The notes beneath the pieces are model-generated. The model was not told the DNA's origin. It did not search any database and saw only the letters and a list, made by a program, of their open reading frames with translations. Of a stretch of DNA of 64,000 nucleotides, positions 34,206-44,164 are shown piece by piece. Made by a program: the position numbers and the translations under genes. Positions within the stretch are counted from its first letter, which is position 1. Each line of letters opens with the position of its first letter. This DNA is from Bacillota bacterium (GTDB taxonomy: Bacteria; Bacillota; Clostridia; Peptostreptococcales; Anaerovoracaceae): contig JAUNDC010000013.1 of assembly GCA_030526355.1 (NCBI GenBank), forward strand, positions 1 to 64,000, read 5' to 3'.

Positions 34206-37200
34206 TTATACTCTTTCTACTGCAATACCGGTTTTATGACCGTTAAGATCTGCAGTATCAAGACCTTCTCTGCTTTCAACGGCTACTGCCAGTGTTTCCT
34301 TCATGATGTAATCCTTATGCGCCTCCACTGCTGCCGTAACATCATCATCCGCTTCAATGAAGATCCTTATATTATCCATCATTTCATAGTCATTCTGCTT
34401 TCTCAGCTGCTGTACCTTGGAAACGAGTTCTCTTGCCAGACCTTCACGGGCAAGCTCAGGTGTGATGGTAGTATCCAGAATCGTAAAGATGTTGTTTTCC
34501 ATAGCTACAGCGAAGCCTTCCTTGGCTGTAATCTTGACATCTACCATATCCTTCGTAACATCAACAGCTTCTCCGTTCAGATCCATTGTGATTTTACCGT
34601 CTGCCTCCAGTGCTGCCACAGCTGAAGCTGCATCCGCCTTAGCCAGTGCACCTCCAAATGCCTTGATATTCTTGCCCAGCATCGGTCCTGCAACTTTGAA
34701 GTTCGGTTTCAGACTGTAATTCATATATTCATCAAGCTTGCTTTCAAATACAACCTTCTTGATGTTAAGCTCTTCCATAATGAGAGGAGTAAGGTCACTG
34801 ATGATGTCCTCATACTTGCCATCTACCATGATCTCATTAAGCGGCTGTCTTACCTTGATTCTTTCCTTTTCTCTCGTTCCTCTGCCAAGACCTACGAGAT
34901 CTCTTACAAGGTCCATTCTTTCTTCAACTTTTGCATCTATAAGGCTTTCATCTGCCTTAGGGAAGAACGCCAGATGAACAGATTCTTTGCCTGTAAGATT
35001 CTTGTACATTTCATCAGAAATGAATGGTGCAAACGGAGCAATGAGCTTGGATACACCGACAAGCACTTCATATGTTGTAGCATATACAGATTTCTTGTCA
35101 TCGTTAAGCTCTTCTCCCCAGAATCTTCTTCTTGCTCTTCTGATATACCAGTTGGAAAGATCCTCATTGACAAATTCATTGATTGTTCTGACTGCCTTCA
35201 TATGGTCATATCTGTCCATTTCCTCGGTAACAGTCTTTATCAGGTTGTTGTACTTGGATATTATCCATCTGTCCAGCTCAGGTCTCTGATCATATGGCAC
35301 TTCAAGTGATGCCGGATCAAGATCATCCTGATTTGAATAGAGCACGAAGAAATTATATACGTTCTTAAGGGTTCCGAAGAACTTGCTTACCACCTCGATA
35401 AGACCGTCCTCGTCAAATTTTGTAGGTGACCATGCAGGTGAGGTCTGAAGCAGATACCATCTGGTAGCATCCGCACCGTATTTATCAAAGAGTGCGAACG
35501 GGTCAACTGTATTGCCTACATGTTTTGACATCTTTTTACCCTCTTTATCCAGGATAAGGTCATTTACAAGCACATTCTTATATGGTGCCTTGCCCTTGAT
35601 AAATGTCGATATAGCCATCAGCGAGTAGAACCAGCCTCTTGTCTGGTCAATTCCCTCACAGATAAAGTCTGCCGGGAACATTTCCTCGTCAAAGTTCTCA
35701 CTGTTTTCAAACGGATAATGCTGCTGTGCGAACGGCATAGCTCCGCTGTCGAACCAGCAGTCCATAACCTCAGGTATCCTTGTCATCGGCTTGCCGCATA
35801 CCGGACATGTCAGATGAACGTCATCAACATATGGTCTATGCAGTTCGATATCCTCGGTGATGTTCTCCTGTGCCTTTTCCACCAGCTCAGCTCTGCTGCC
35901 GATACATTCCAGATGTCCGCATTCACATCTCCAGATAGGAATCGGTGTACCCCAGTATCTGTTTCTGGAAATTGCCCAGTCGTTAACGTTTTCGAGCCAG
36001 TTGCCGAATCTCTTCTCTCCTACGAAATCAGGGAACCAGTTTACTGTATTATTGTTGGCCACAAGCTGATCCTTGAGCTTTGTCATTTCAATATACCAGC
36101 TTGGTTTAGCATAATATACAAGCGGTGTGCCGCATCTCCAGCAGTGAGGATAATTATGGGCTATCTTTTCCTTGGCATAAATCTTATCTTCAGCTGCAAG
36201 CCATTTGATTATCTCTACATCAAGTCCATCCTCCATAACAAATCTTCCTGCCCAAGGAGTATCTGTGTATTTACCCTGCTCATCCACAGGGTTCACAACA
36301 GGCAGATTGTATCTTCTTCCTGTATTATAGTCGTCTTCACCGAATGCCGGTGCTGTATGAACAATACCTGTACCATCCTCAATGGTAACGTAATCTGCGC
36401 ATGTTACGAAAAACGCTTTCTTGTCAGGAGTGATAAACGGCATAAGCTGTTCATACTCAACGTATTCCAGATCCTTGCCCTTCATTTCTTCGATCACTTC
36501 ATAGTTCTCAGCACCGAGAACCTTGTCTGCAAGCACCTTGGCAACATAGAACACCTTTCCCTCTTCATCGCCTGCAGTCATCTTTACCTTTACATAATCA
36601 ATGTCAGGGCCTACTGTAAGCGATACGTTAGATGCAAGTGTCCATGGAGTTGTTGTCCATGCCAGGAAATACTCGTCTGCATCCTTTCTCTTGAACTTAG
36701 CCGTGATAGTTGTTACCTTCACTTCCTTATAGCCCTGTGCTACTTCATGAGAAGCCAGCCCTGTTCCGCATCTCGGACAGTACGGCAGGATCTTATGTCC
36801 TTCATAGATCATATCAGCATTAAAGAATTCCTTGATGATCCACCATAATGTCTCTATATAGTTATTGTCGAGAGTGATATAAGGGTTGTCCAGATCGATG
36901 AGATATCCCATTCTCTTGGTCATTTCTCTCCACATGCTTTCATATGTGAAAACTGATTCCTTACACTTCTCGTTAAATTCCCTGATACCGTACTTTTCGA
37001 TATCCTGCTTGCCGCTCATGTTGAGCTGCTTTTCCACCTCTATTTCTACAGGAAGTCCGTGAGTATCCCAGCCGGCCTTACGCTTAACCGCGTATCCCTG
37101 CATTGTCTTGTAGCGACATACAGAATCCTTAAGGGTTCTGGCTATAACGTGATGAATTCCAGGTCGTCCGTTAGCTGTAGGAGGGCCTTCATAAAAAATG

Positions 37201-37319
37201 AACGATGGCATTCCTTCTCTTGTTGTTATGCACTTATGCAGCAGGTCTTCCTTTTCCCACTGCTCCGCCTGCTCCATCTGGAGTTCAGCGATTGGCTTTT
37301 CAGATAAATTCTTGATCAT
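34206..37319 (-). CDS. ileS: Isoleucyl-tRNA synthetase, type 2, with GIHH signature
   Basis: 1037 residues, the length of the 'eukaryote-like' IleRS2 group. The class I signature normally HIGH reads G54-I-H-H57 (P-T-A-N-G-R-P-G-I-H-H-V), and the second motif is K-M-S-K-H. The CP1 editing domain with T-T-P-W-T-L and W-D-T-H-G-L-P are in place. AAAGGA before the ATG at 37317-37319 sets the start. IleRS2 enzymes resist mupirocin, and a GXHH swap of the signature has been reported to give hyper-resistance. Controlled by the T-box upstream. Confidence 0.96.
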   Translation of the reverse strand: MIKNLSEKPIAELQMEQAEQWEKEDLLHKCITTREGMPSFIFYEGPPTANGRPGIHHVIARTLKDSVCRYKTMQGYAVKRKAGWDTHGLPVEIEVEKQLNMSGKQDIEKYGIREFNEKCKESVFTYESMWREMTKRMGYLIDLDNPYITLDNNYIETLWWIIKEFFNADMIYEGHKILPYCPRCGTGLASHEVAQGYKEVKVTTITAKFKRKDADEYFLAWTTTPWTLASNVSLTVGPDIDYVKVKMTAGDEEGKVFYVAKVLADKVLGAENYEVIEEMKGKDLEYVEYEQLMPFITPDKKAFFVTCADYVTIEDGTGIVHTAPAFGEDDYNTGRRYNLPVVNPVDEQGKYTDTPWAGRFVMEDGLDVEIIKWLAAEDKIYAKEKIAHNYPHCWRCGTPLVYYAKPSWYIEMTKLKDQLVANNNTVNWFPDFVGEKRFGNWLENVNDWAISRNRYWGTPIPIWRCECGHLECIGSRAELVEKAQENITEDIELHRPYVDDVHLTCPVCGKPMTRIPEVMDCWFDSGAMPFAQQHYPFENSENFDEEMFPADFICEGIDQTRGWFYSLMAISTFIKGKAPYKNVLVNDLILDKEGKKMSKHVGNTVDPFALFDKYGADATRWYLLQTSPAWSPTKFDEDGLIEVVSKFFGTLKNVYNFFVLYSNQDDLDPASLEVPYDQRPELDRWIISKYNNLIKTVTEEMDRYDHMKAVRTINEFVNEDLSNWYIRRARRRFWGEELNDDKKSVYATTYEVLVGVSKLIAPFAPFISDEMYKNLTGKESVHLAFFPKADESLIDAKVEERMDLVRDLVGLGRGTREKERIKVRQPLNEIMVDGKYEDIISDLTPLIMEELNIKKVVFESKLDEYMNYSLKPNFKVAGPMLGKNIKAFGGALAKADAASAVAALEADGKITMDLNGEAVDVTKDMVDVKITAKEGFAVAMENNIFTILDTTITPELAREGLARELVSKVQQLRKQNDYEMMDNIRIFIEADDDVTAAVEAHKDYIMKETLAVAVESREGLDTADLNGHKTGIAVERV

Positions 37320-37375
37320 TTTTATTCCTTTCTTCAATATTGTATGCTCCTTGCGGTGCAAGATTTTCATGTATC

Positions 37376-37588
37376 AAAAAACGCCCCCAACATGAGTTAG
37401 GGACGATTATAAACCGCGGTACCACCCTAGTTACGGGACTGTCATCCCGTCGCTCATAAAGTGTCCGGCTCAAAAGTGATTTTCACGATCCGCCTCACCG
37501 GTGTCCTCTCAGCAAACGGTCACCTCTCTGTAAGGGTATTACGCGGGGCTACTGTCTTCGTCACAGCCGTGTTATTGACTTTTCATAC
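37376..37588 (-). promoter_or_regulatory. T-box leader of ileS
   Basis: On the minus strand the conserved AGGGTGGTACCGCGG (37414-37428) that pairs with the uncharged tRNA acceptor end is present, followed by a terminator hairpin (CGTCCCTAAC/GTTGGGGGCG and TTTTTT at 37376-37405). The GACGAAGACAGTAG element of stem I lies near the 5' end. A tentative Ile specifier ATC is at 37478-37480. Confidence 0.93.
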
Positions 37589-37594
37589 TCTGTC

Positions 37595-37623
37595 ATTCTA
37601 TATTGTGGGCGTTGAAAAGTCAA
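37595..37623 (-). promoter_or_regulatory. Promoter of the ileS T-box operon
   Basis: TTGACT (37618-37623), 17-base spacer, TAGAAT (37595-37600) on the minus strand. Confidence 0.75.
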
Positions 37624-37644
37624 GGGATTTTGGCGATTTCCATA

Positions 37645-38343
37645 TTATGCTCTGAGCATGGAGCCCAGAAAAGAAACAAGTCTTTCGTTTTTCGGGTTAT
37701 CAAATATTTCCTGTGGCGATCCTTCTTCCACGATAACCCCTTCATCCATAAAGATAACCCTATCTGCCACTTCTTTTGCAAAACCCATTTCATGAGTCAC
37801 TACAATCATTGTAGTATGCTTTTCCGCCAGCTGCTTCATTACATTCAATACCTCTCCGGTGATTTCCGGGTCAAGTGCAGAGGTAGGTTCGTCGAAAAGC
37901 ATCAGGTCAGGCTCCATTGCAAGTGCTCTGGCGATGGCGATTCTCTGCTTCTGCCCGCCTGAAATATGTGCCGGATACACATCTGCTTTGGATTCAAGAC
38001 CTACCATTTTCAGCAGCTCACGCGCCTTTGCGTATGCTTCTTCCTTCTTCACCTTCTTTACCTTGATGGGTGCATAGGTGATGTTCTCGATACAGGTCAT
38101 ATGCGGAAACAGGTTGAAATGCTGGAACACCATGCCGGTTTCACCCTTCAGCTCCATTTCCCCTGATGTTATCGTATTGAGTCCGTTGATGCAGCGCAGC
38201 AGCGAGCTCTTTCCTGAACCTGACGGTCCGATTATTGCCACAATTTCACCCTTGTGCATTGAGAAATTCACATCATCGACTGCCCTGAATCCGGAGTAGT
38301 CCTTGACTATATTTCTCATTTCAAGTATCGTTTCTCTGCTCAT
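37645..38343 (-). CDS. Polar amino acid ABC transporter, ATP-binding protein
   Basis: 232 residues. Walker [10 protein letters not shown], signature I-S-G-G-Q-K-Q-R, Walker [13 protein letters not shown], and H-loop V-T-H-E-M. The sequence matches the GlnQ/ArtP/HisP group. I chose the ATG at 38341-38343, which overlaps the permease stop (TAATG) and has GGGAGGA at good spacing; an ATG two codons earlier has none. Its downstream end lies just before the ileS promoter. Confidence 0.93.
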   Translation of the reverse strand: MSRETILEMRNIVKDYSGFRAVDDVNFSMHKGEIVAIIGPSGSGKSSLLRCINGLNTITSGEMELKGETGMVFQHFNLFPHMTCIENITYAPIKVKKVKKEEAYAKARELLKMVGLESKADVYPAHISGGQKQRIAIARALAMEPDLMLFDEPTSALDPEITGEVLNVMKQLAEKHTTMIVVTHEMGFAKEVADRVIFMDEGVIVEEGSPQEIFDNPKNERLVSFLGSMLRA

Positions 38344-39002
38344 TACCATTCCTCCCTTGCATCATATCTGGAGAAATATTTTTCGAGTCTTCCTGCGATA
38401 ATCGTCAGAACAAAGGTCATTATCAGATATATGATTGCCGCAAAAAAGAACGGTGTCATATCTGTCATTCTGTTTACCGCACTGTTTGTTGCTTTCATCA
38501 GCTCTATAACCGGAAGTGTGGATGCTAGTGCTGTATCCTTTACAAGCGTTATGGCTTCGTTCACTACAGGAGGCAGAATCGCCTTCATTGTCTGCGGCAG
38601 AACGATATCTACCATTGTCTGTCTTTTTGTAAGTCCCAGTGCATGAGCAGCTTCATACTGTCCTCTGTCGATACTGTTAATGCCGCCTCTGTAAATTTCT
38701 GCAAAATATGCAGCATAGTTCAGCACATATGTAAGCACAACCGTGAAAAACACATCAAGCTGAACGTTCAGCACCAGCGGGAAGAAAAAGTAAAAGAAGA
38801 ACAGCTGCAGAAGCAACGGTGTTCCTCTGAAAATCCACACGTACACTTTACATATAAAGCTCAGCGGTTTAATTCGGCTGTTGCTGCCAAGTGCCACCGG
38901 AAGTCCCAGCGGCAGAGACAGCACAAGTGTGAGCACGAATAGTTCTATGGTCACTATACTTCCTTCAAGCATGAAGGGCATAAATTCCATTATTTTATCC
39001 AT
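38343..39002 (-). CDS. Polar amino acid ABC transporter, permease
   Basis: 219 residues with about five membrane helices. The [19 protein letters not shown] (EAA-like) loop that docks with the ATPase is typical of the HisM/GlnP family. Start at the ATG 39002, which has AGAGGTG upstream; a GTG three codons before is in frame but poorly placed. Confidence 0.93.
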   Translation of the reverse strand: MDKIMEFMPFMLEGSIVTIELFVLTLVLSLPLGLPVALGSNSRIKPLSFICKVYVWIFRGTPLLLQLFFFYFFFPLVLNVQLDVFFTVVLTYVLNYAAYFAEIYRGGINSIDRGQYEAAHALGLTKRQTMVDIVLPQTMKAILPPVVNEAITLVKDTALASTLPVIELMKATNSAVNRMTDMTPFFFAAIIYLIMTFVLTIIAGRLEKYFSRYDAREEW

Positions 39003-39020
39003 TATCTGCACCTCTAGGAA

Positions 39021-39833
39021 TTAATCCTCCAGCGGCTCGAATACAACGATATCTTTACCGAACCATTTTTCGCTGATTTCAGCAGCTTTACCGTTATCCA
39101 CCAGAGTCTTCACAGCCTCATTGAGCTTATCTCTGAGTTCGGTGTTTTCCTTGGCGCATCCGATAACATAGTAGTCATCACCCAGTGAGTATTCACATTC
39201 TTTCATTTCTCCGCCCAAGTTGTTGTTTGTATATTCTCCAAGCACCTGGTCAACAGCAATCACATCAACTCTGCCAGCCTTCAAATCCATGATAGCTGCA
39301 TCATACGTATCATATTCACTGATATTGTCCTTGAATGCATCATATTCTTCGTTTGCCTTTAGCATTTCCAGTGCTGATGAATCAGCCTGAGTTCCTATCT
39401 TGATATCAGCCAGCTGTGAAGCTTCTGTAACCTCCACATTTTCATCCTTGAGCGCCATAAGCACAATTTTATTATTGAGATATTTGTCTGTCAGTGCCAT
39501 GCTTTCCATTCTTTCAGGAGTTACTGACATTCCGTTCCATACGCAGTCGATAGTTCCGGATTTCAGTTCGATTTCCTTAGCATCCCAGTCGATAGGTTTG
39601 AATTCAACTGTTACGCCCATTTCTTTGCCTACAGCGTTTGCCAGATCGATATCGAACCCAACAAGTTCACCGCTTTCGTCTCTGAAGCCCATAGGCGCAA
39701 AGGTGTCATCAAGACCTACTACAAGCTTGTCCGCTGCTGTCTCTTCAGAATCGGATCCACCGCAGCCTGTCAGTGCGAATACACCTGCAAGCATTACAAC
39801 AACCATTAAAACACTTAATAATCTCTTCTTCAT
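39021..39833 (-). CDS. Polar amino acid ABC transporter, substrate-binding lipoprotein
   Basis: 270 residues. A lipoprotein signal ends in F-A-L-T-G-C-G-G. The mature part is the family 3 solute-binding fold: L-V-V-G-L-D-D-T-F-A-P-M-G-F, G-F-D-I-D-L-A-N-A-V, D-W-D-A-K-E-I-E-L. Ligand could be a polar amino acid or cystine. GGAGG before the ATG at 39833 sets the start. First gene of the three-gene operon. Confidence 0.93.
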   Translation of the reverse strand: MKKRLLSVLMVVVMLAGVFALTGCGGSDSEETAADKLVVGLDDTFAPMGFRDESGELVGFDIDLANAVGKEMGVTVEFKPIDWDAKEIELKSGTIDCVWNGMSVTPERMESMALTDKYLNNKIVLMALKDENVEVTEASQLADIKIGTQADSSALEMLKANEEYDAFKDNISEYDTYDAAIMDLKAGRVDVIAVDQVLGEYTNNNLGGEMKECEYSLGDDYYVIGCAKENTELRDKLNEAVKTLVDNGKAAEISEKWFGKDIVVFEPLED

Positions 39834-39895
39834 TTTTTCCTCCAAATCAGTTAAACTATTAATTAATATAACCATTTTCAGTCTTATCGCTTTAT

Positions 39896-39947
39896 CCTGT
39901 TAAACAGGCACAGTTCCAACTGTACTATACGGCGTGATAAATGTCAA
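39896..39947 (-). promoter_or_regulatory. Promoter and paired dyads ahead of the amino acid ABC operon
   Basis: On the minus strand TTGACA (39942-39947), 17 bases, TACAGT (39919-39924). A perfect 6-2-6 dyad ACAGTT-CC-AACTGT (39910-39923) covers the -10, and a second dyad CCTGTT-A-AACAGG lies at 39896-39908 at the transcript start. These look like operator sites of one regulator. Confidence 0.6.
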
Positions 39948-39989
39948 TGAAGAATTTGCAAAGCGCACACTTTTCTTTATATGTAACGT

Positions 39990-40748
39990 TTACACATCCC
40001 CTATGACATCTTCCATTGTATAGAGTCCCGGTCTGCAGCCTGCCATGAAGGATACTGCATCACAAGCTCCTTCTGCGTAGCATGTCCAATCATATGCATC
40101 ATGTGATATTTCCATTTTCTCTCCCATACATCCGAAGATAACTCTGTGCGTGCTTGGCGTGTTCCCTGCTCTGACTGAATGAAATGTTATATCATCGTAA
40201 TCCTTATCCGGTGCCCATGAGGCCATTTCTTCAGCAAGCTCAATAGCTGTGCCGCTTGGTGCATCCACCTTGGTTTCACTGTGCATCTCTATTATTTCTA
40301 TCCTGCATTTATCACCAAGCTTAAGTGCTGCCTGTCCCAGCAGTTTTCTCATAACATTGACAACATACGAAGTATTCGCAGCCTTCATCATAGGGATCTT
40401 CTCCCCTGCAGCCAGAAGCTTCTGAGTCTGTTCCTCACTGAAGCCTGTTGTTCCGCATATATATGCCTTGCCATGTTTAAGACAGCTTTCGAGCACCTGC
40501 ATTGACAGTTCCACAGTAGAAAAGTCCACCACCAGATCACATTGATCGATGATATCCTCTATATCGTCATATACAAGCGCACCCGCTTCTTCTCCCATAC
40601 CTGCCGCAATTCCTATGTCCTTGCCGATATAATCTCTGCCCGGTGTACCGACACCTCCAACTATCTGAATGTCCTCGCGCTTATGTGCTGCTGCCACTAT
40701 AAGCTTGTCCATATGCCCCCTCGGAGCCGTTATCACTATCTTTACCAT
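39990..40748 (-). CDS. dapB: 4-hydroxy-tetrahydrodipicolinate reductase
   Basis: 252 residues; reduces the dapA product in the lysine/diaminopimelate pathway. The C-terminal signature reads E-M-H-S-E-T-K-V-D-A-P-S-G-T-A, with the catalytic His and Lys kept but the second His of the usual H-H pair replaced by Ser. The cofactor loop is T-A-P-R-G-H-M-D in place of the usual G-A-x-G-R-M-G. D-F-S-T and G-T-T-G-F are normal. It starts 2 bases after the mfd stop, away from other lysine genes. Confidence 0.88.
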   Translation of the reverse strand: MVKIVITAPRGHMDKLIVAAAHKREDIQIVGGVGTPGRDYIGKDIGIAAGMGEEAGALVYDDIEDIIDQCDLVVDFSTVELSMQVLESCLKHGKAYICGTTGFSEEQTQKLLAAGEKIPMMKAANTSYVVNVMRKLLGQAALKLGDKCRIEIIEMHSETKVDAPSGTAIELAEEMASWAPDKDYDDITFHSVRAGNTPSTHRVIFGCMGEKMEISHDAYDWTCYAEGACDAVSFMAGCRPGLYTMEDVIGDV

Positions 40749-40750
40749 TA

Positions 40751-43700
40751 TCAGTTCTCCTTTCGTTCATGCAATGCAGTCTGCAGAAAAGCCTCAATAG
40801 CCTTCAGTGGATCCTCTTTGTTTATAGTAAGCCTTATATAAGGCTCTTTACCACCGTTTATCATAAGCCTGCCTCCATATACGGCCACCAGCTTAGACAT
40901 CATATTCTCATTAAGTCTGATGTTTTCCCACAATCTAAAAATAACTTTATAGCCCTGCTGGGTAATTTCCTTTACTCCGATAACTGCAGCCATTGATCTG
41001 ATCTTGGATATCTTAATCAGATTCATCGTATATTTCGGTATATCTCCGAATCTATCAAGCAGTTCATCTACGATTTCAGATTCATCATTATCGTTCTCGA
41101 TCATTGCTATTTTCTTATACATCTGCAGCCTCAGCACTTCGTTTTCGATATACCTCTCGGTAATAATCGCATTTACCGGCAAACTGAATGCAGTTTCTTC
41201 AACAGGCGCCGCTGTTTCATTCCCCCTGGCTGCTTCTACAGCCTCTTCCAGCATTTTGCAGTAAAGCTCATAACCTACATTCAACATGTGACCCGACTGT
41301 TCTGTTCCCAGAAGATTCCCTGCTCCTCTGAGCTCAAGATCCTTCATAGCTATCTTGAACCCTGAGCCGAACTCTGTGAAATCCTTGATTGCACGCAAAC
41401 GTTTTTCGGCGATTTCAGATAAGGTTTTATCCCTTTTGTACATAAGGTATGCATACGCCACTCTGCCTGATCTGCCTACTCTACCTCTGAGCTGATGTAG
41501 CTGTGCCAGTCCGAATCTGTCGGCATCAAGCACTATCATCGTATTTACATTAGGTATATCCATTCCTGATTCAATAATCGTTGTTGAAACGAGAACGTTG
41601 TATTCACCCTCTGCAAAAGCCATTATCACATTTTCCAGCTGTCGTTCCGCCATCTTCCCATGTCCGACCGCGACTGTCGCATCAGGCACAAGTCTCTCTA
41701 TATCCGACGCAACTCTGTTTATGGATTCCACTCTGTTATATAGCACATACACCTGGCCTCCCCGGGCAAGTTCCTTTTCCACGGCCTCCCTGATTACGAA
41801 ATCATCCTGCTCCATAACATAGGTCTGTACAGGAAGTCTGTCTTCAGGAGGCTCCTCAATAGTACTCATATCCTTTATTCCCGAAAGAGACATATGAAGT
41901 GTCCTCGGTATAGGCGTTGCCGAAAGCGTGAGAACATCCACGTTTTCTTTGAGCTGCTTTATTGTTTCCTTGTGCTTTACACCGAATCGCTGCTCCTCAT
42001 CTACTACCAGAAGCCCCAGATCCTTGAACTTCACATCCTTTGACAGCATTCTATGTGTACCTATCAGCAGATCCACCGAACCCTTCTCCAAGCCTTCAAG
42101 TATTTTTTTCTGCTGCTTGCCGCTTCTGAATCTTGAAAGCATCTCCACTTTGAACGGGAATTTCTCAAATCTGTCCTTCAACGTATAATAATGCTGATTT
42201 GCCAGCAATGTTGTAGGCACCAGAACTGCTGCCTGCTTTCCGTCAGCCACACATTTGAACAGAGCACGTGCTGCCACCTCGGTTTTACCGAAGCCCACAT
42301 CTCCGCACAGAAGTCTGTCCATAGGTACATCCCGTTCCATATCACTCTTGATTTCTGCTATGCACCTGAGCTGATCCTCGGTTTCCGTATACGGGAAGCT
42401 TTCCTCGAACTCAGCCTGCCATACAGTATCCTCAGAAAACGCATATCCCTTCTCATTAAGTCTGGCAGCTGAAACTCTGATAAGCTCATCAGCCATATCA
42501 TTTACTGCCGCTCTGGCCTTTGCCTTAGTATTTTTCCACTCATTTCCCGAAAGCTTGTTCAGCCTTGGGGTTACACCGTCGCCGCCTACATATTTCTGCA
42601 GTATTCCCAGCTGATCCACCGGAATATATAGAGAGTCTTCTCCGGCATATTTCACCTTGAGGTAATCCTTTTTGACGCCCTGAACCACCAGCTGCTCTAT
42701 TCCCATGAACTTTCCTATACCATGACTTTCGTGAACAACATAGTCACCTGTCTGCACATCTGCAAAGCTTTTGATCTGCTGTCCTCTTGTTTTCTGCTTC
42801 TTTTTTCTGATTTTCTTGTGATCGCCGAAAATATCGCCTTCCCAGATATAACACAGCTTTTTATCGGCAAATTCCATACCTGCCGTAAGCACTCCCTGCT
42901 TGAGCTTAATTTTGCTGTCCAGCTTCTCTCTTATCAGAAATTCACGCATGCTTTCTTCGCGTTCATTGCTGCTGCATACGATGGTAACATCAAATCCACG
43001 TCTTGCATAACTGTCCAGATCTCCCTTCAGGACATCCATTCTGCCGTTGTATGCCGGCATCTGTCTGCAGTTTATGGTTATCAGCTCTTTAAGAAAAGGT
43101 GCGTTTTTAATAGTTGACGCAAACGGGGTAAAGATGTATCCTTCCTTCTCATACAGTCTGAAATAGTCTCTGCTCCCTGACATTGAAACGAAATCCTCGC
43201 CTATGCCTCTGCCAGCCGATACTATGGCTTCGATATCCTCAGCACGTTCCTTTTCAAAAACCTCCAGCGATTCCAGAATTCTGGCCGGGTCATCGATAAA
43301 AATCCTGGGATCATCCATATAATCCCATATATACATTGTTTCATCATAAAAGTAATTGATGAATTTCTCCATATACTGAAGATTTATCATGTTGCCGGTG
43401 TATTCCTCAAGCTGATGCATACGCAGCCTGAGATTATGGACAATTTCACTGTTTCCTTCGGCTGCTTCAGCCTTCTTTATCTGCTTTTCATAGGCACTGC
43501 GTATTTTTTTGCCTGCTGCTTCAAAGATTTTTTCATCTCTTGCAAGCTGCGAGCACTGATAAACGGTAATGGATTTAAGGCTTTCTATCGATCTCTGCGT
43601 TTCTATATCAAAGGTTCTCAGGGAATCCACCTCGGTATCAAACAGTTCAACCCTGTATGGGAAGTCACCGTCAGGTGTGAATATATCAAGAATGCCTCCC

Positions 43701-44164
43701 CTGATGCTGTATTCACCCCTGTTTTCTATCATAGCAGTCCTCTCATAACCCATCGCGGACAGCCTAGCTTTGACTGTTTCTATGTCTATTTCACATCCCC
43801 GCTGTATTTCAAGAACGTTTTCTTCAAAGATTTCCTTTGGTGGCAGTTTTTTTACTGCGCCTGTAACAGGAGCGATTATTATACAGTCTTCACCCCTCAC
43901 TACAGCTTTAATCACTTTCAACCGTTCAAGCAGTTCTTCATTACTTCTGGCTTCATACTGTACGAAGGTTTCATCATCCTGAGGCAGTATATATATTTTC
44001 TGCGCAGCAAAAAAAGAAAGGTCTGTCGCCAATCGTTTTGCCCTGTTTAAGGTTGACACTACAATCAGGCTCTGACCCTTTTTTTCTTCGATGATATCAG
44101 CTATGACAGGTGCTATTCGTCCCTCTGAAGCACCTGTTATGTTAATCATTCCTTTTTTCGTCAC
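40751..44164 (-). CDS. mfd: Transcription-repair coupling factor
   Basis: 1137 residues. It removes stalled RNA polymerase and recruits UvrA. The N-terminal UvrB-like region, the RNA polymerase interaction domain with L-K-V-K-Y-A-G-E-D-S-L-Y-I-P, the RecG-like translocase (G-D-V-G-F-G-K-T-E-V-A, D-E-E-Q-R-F-G-V) and the C-terminal D7 domain are all present. The start overlaps the end of pth by 23 bases. Confidence 0.96.
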   Translation of the reverse strand: MTKKGMINITGASEGRIAPVIADIIEEKKGQSLIVVSTLNRAKRLATDLSFFAAQKIYILPQDDETFVQYEARSNEELLERLKVIKAVVRGEDCIIIAPVTGAVKKLPPKEIFEENVLEIQRGCEIDIETVKARLSAMGYERTAMIENRGEYSIRGGILDIFTPDGDFPYRVELFDTEVDSLRTFDIETQRSIESLKSITVYQCSQLARDEKIFEAAGKKIRSAYEKQIKKAEAAEGNSEIVHNLRLRMHQLEEYTGNMINLQYMEKFINYFYDETMYIWDYMDDPRIFIDDPARILESLEVFEKERAEDIEAIVSAGRGIGEDFVSMSGSRDYFRLYEKEGYIFTPFASTIKNAPFLKELITINCRQMPAYNGRMDVLKGDLDSYARRGFDVTIVCSSNEREESMREFLIREKLDSKIKLKQGVLTAGMEFADKKLCYIWEGDIFGDHKKIRKKKQKTRGQQIKSFADVQTGDYVVHESHGIGKFMGIEQLVVQGVKKDYLKVKYAGEDSLYIPVDQLGILQKYVGGDGVTPRLNKLSGNEWKNTKAKARAAVNDMADELIRVSAARLNEKGYAFSEDTVWQAEFEESFPYTETEDQLRCIAEIKSDMERDVPMDRLLCGDVGFGKTEVAARALFKCVADGKQAAVLVPTTLLANQHYYTLKDRFEKFPFKVEMLSRFRSGKQQKKILEGLEKGSVDLLIGTHRMLSKDVKFKDLGLLVVDEEQRFGVKHKETIKQLKENVDVLTLSATPIPRTLHMSLSGIKDMSTIEEPPEDRLPVQTYVMEQDDFVIREAVEKELARGGQVYVLYNRVESINRVASDIERLVPDATVAVGHGKMAERQLENVIMAFAEGEYNVLVSTTIIESGMDIPNVNTMIVLDADRFGLAQLHQLRGRVGRSGRVAYAYLMYKRDKTLSEIAEKRLRAIKDFTEFGSGFKIAMKDLELRGAGNLLGTEQSGHMLNVGYELYCKMLEEAVEAARGNETAAPVEETAFSLPVNAIITERYIENEVLRLQMYKKIAMIENDNDESEIVDELLDRFGDIPKYTMNLIKISKIRSMAAVIGVKEITQQGYKVIFRLWENIRLNENMMSKLVAVYGGRLMINGGKEPYIRLTINKEDPLKAIEAFLQTALHERKEN

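Noticed and set aside
35718..36848. 376-codon plus-strand frame inside ileS
   Set aside because: It lies fully opposite conserved IleRS sequence; no start site or family resemblance.
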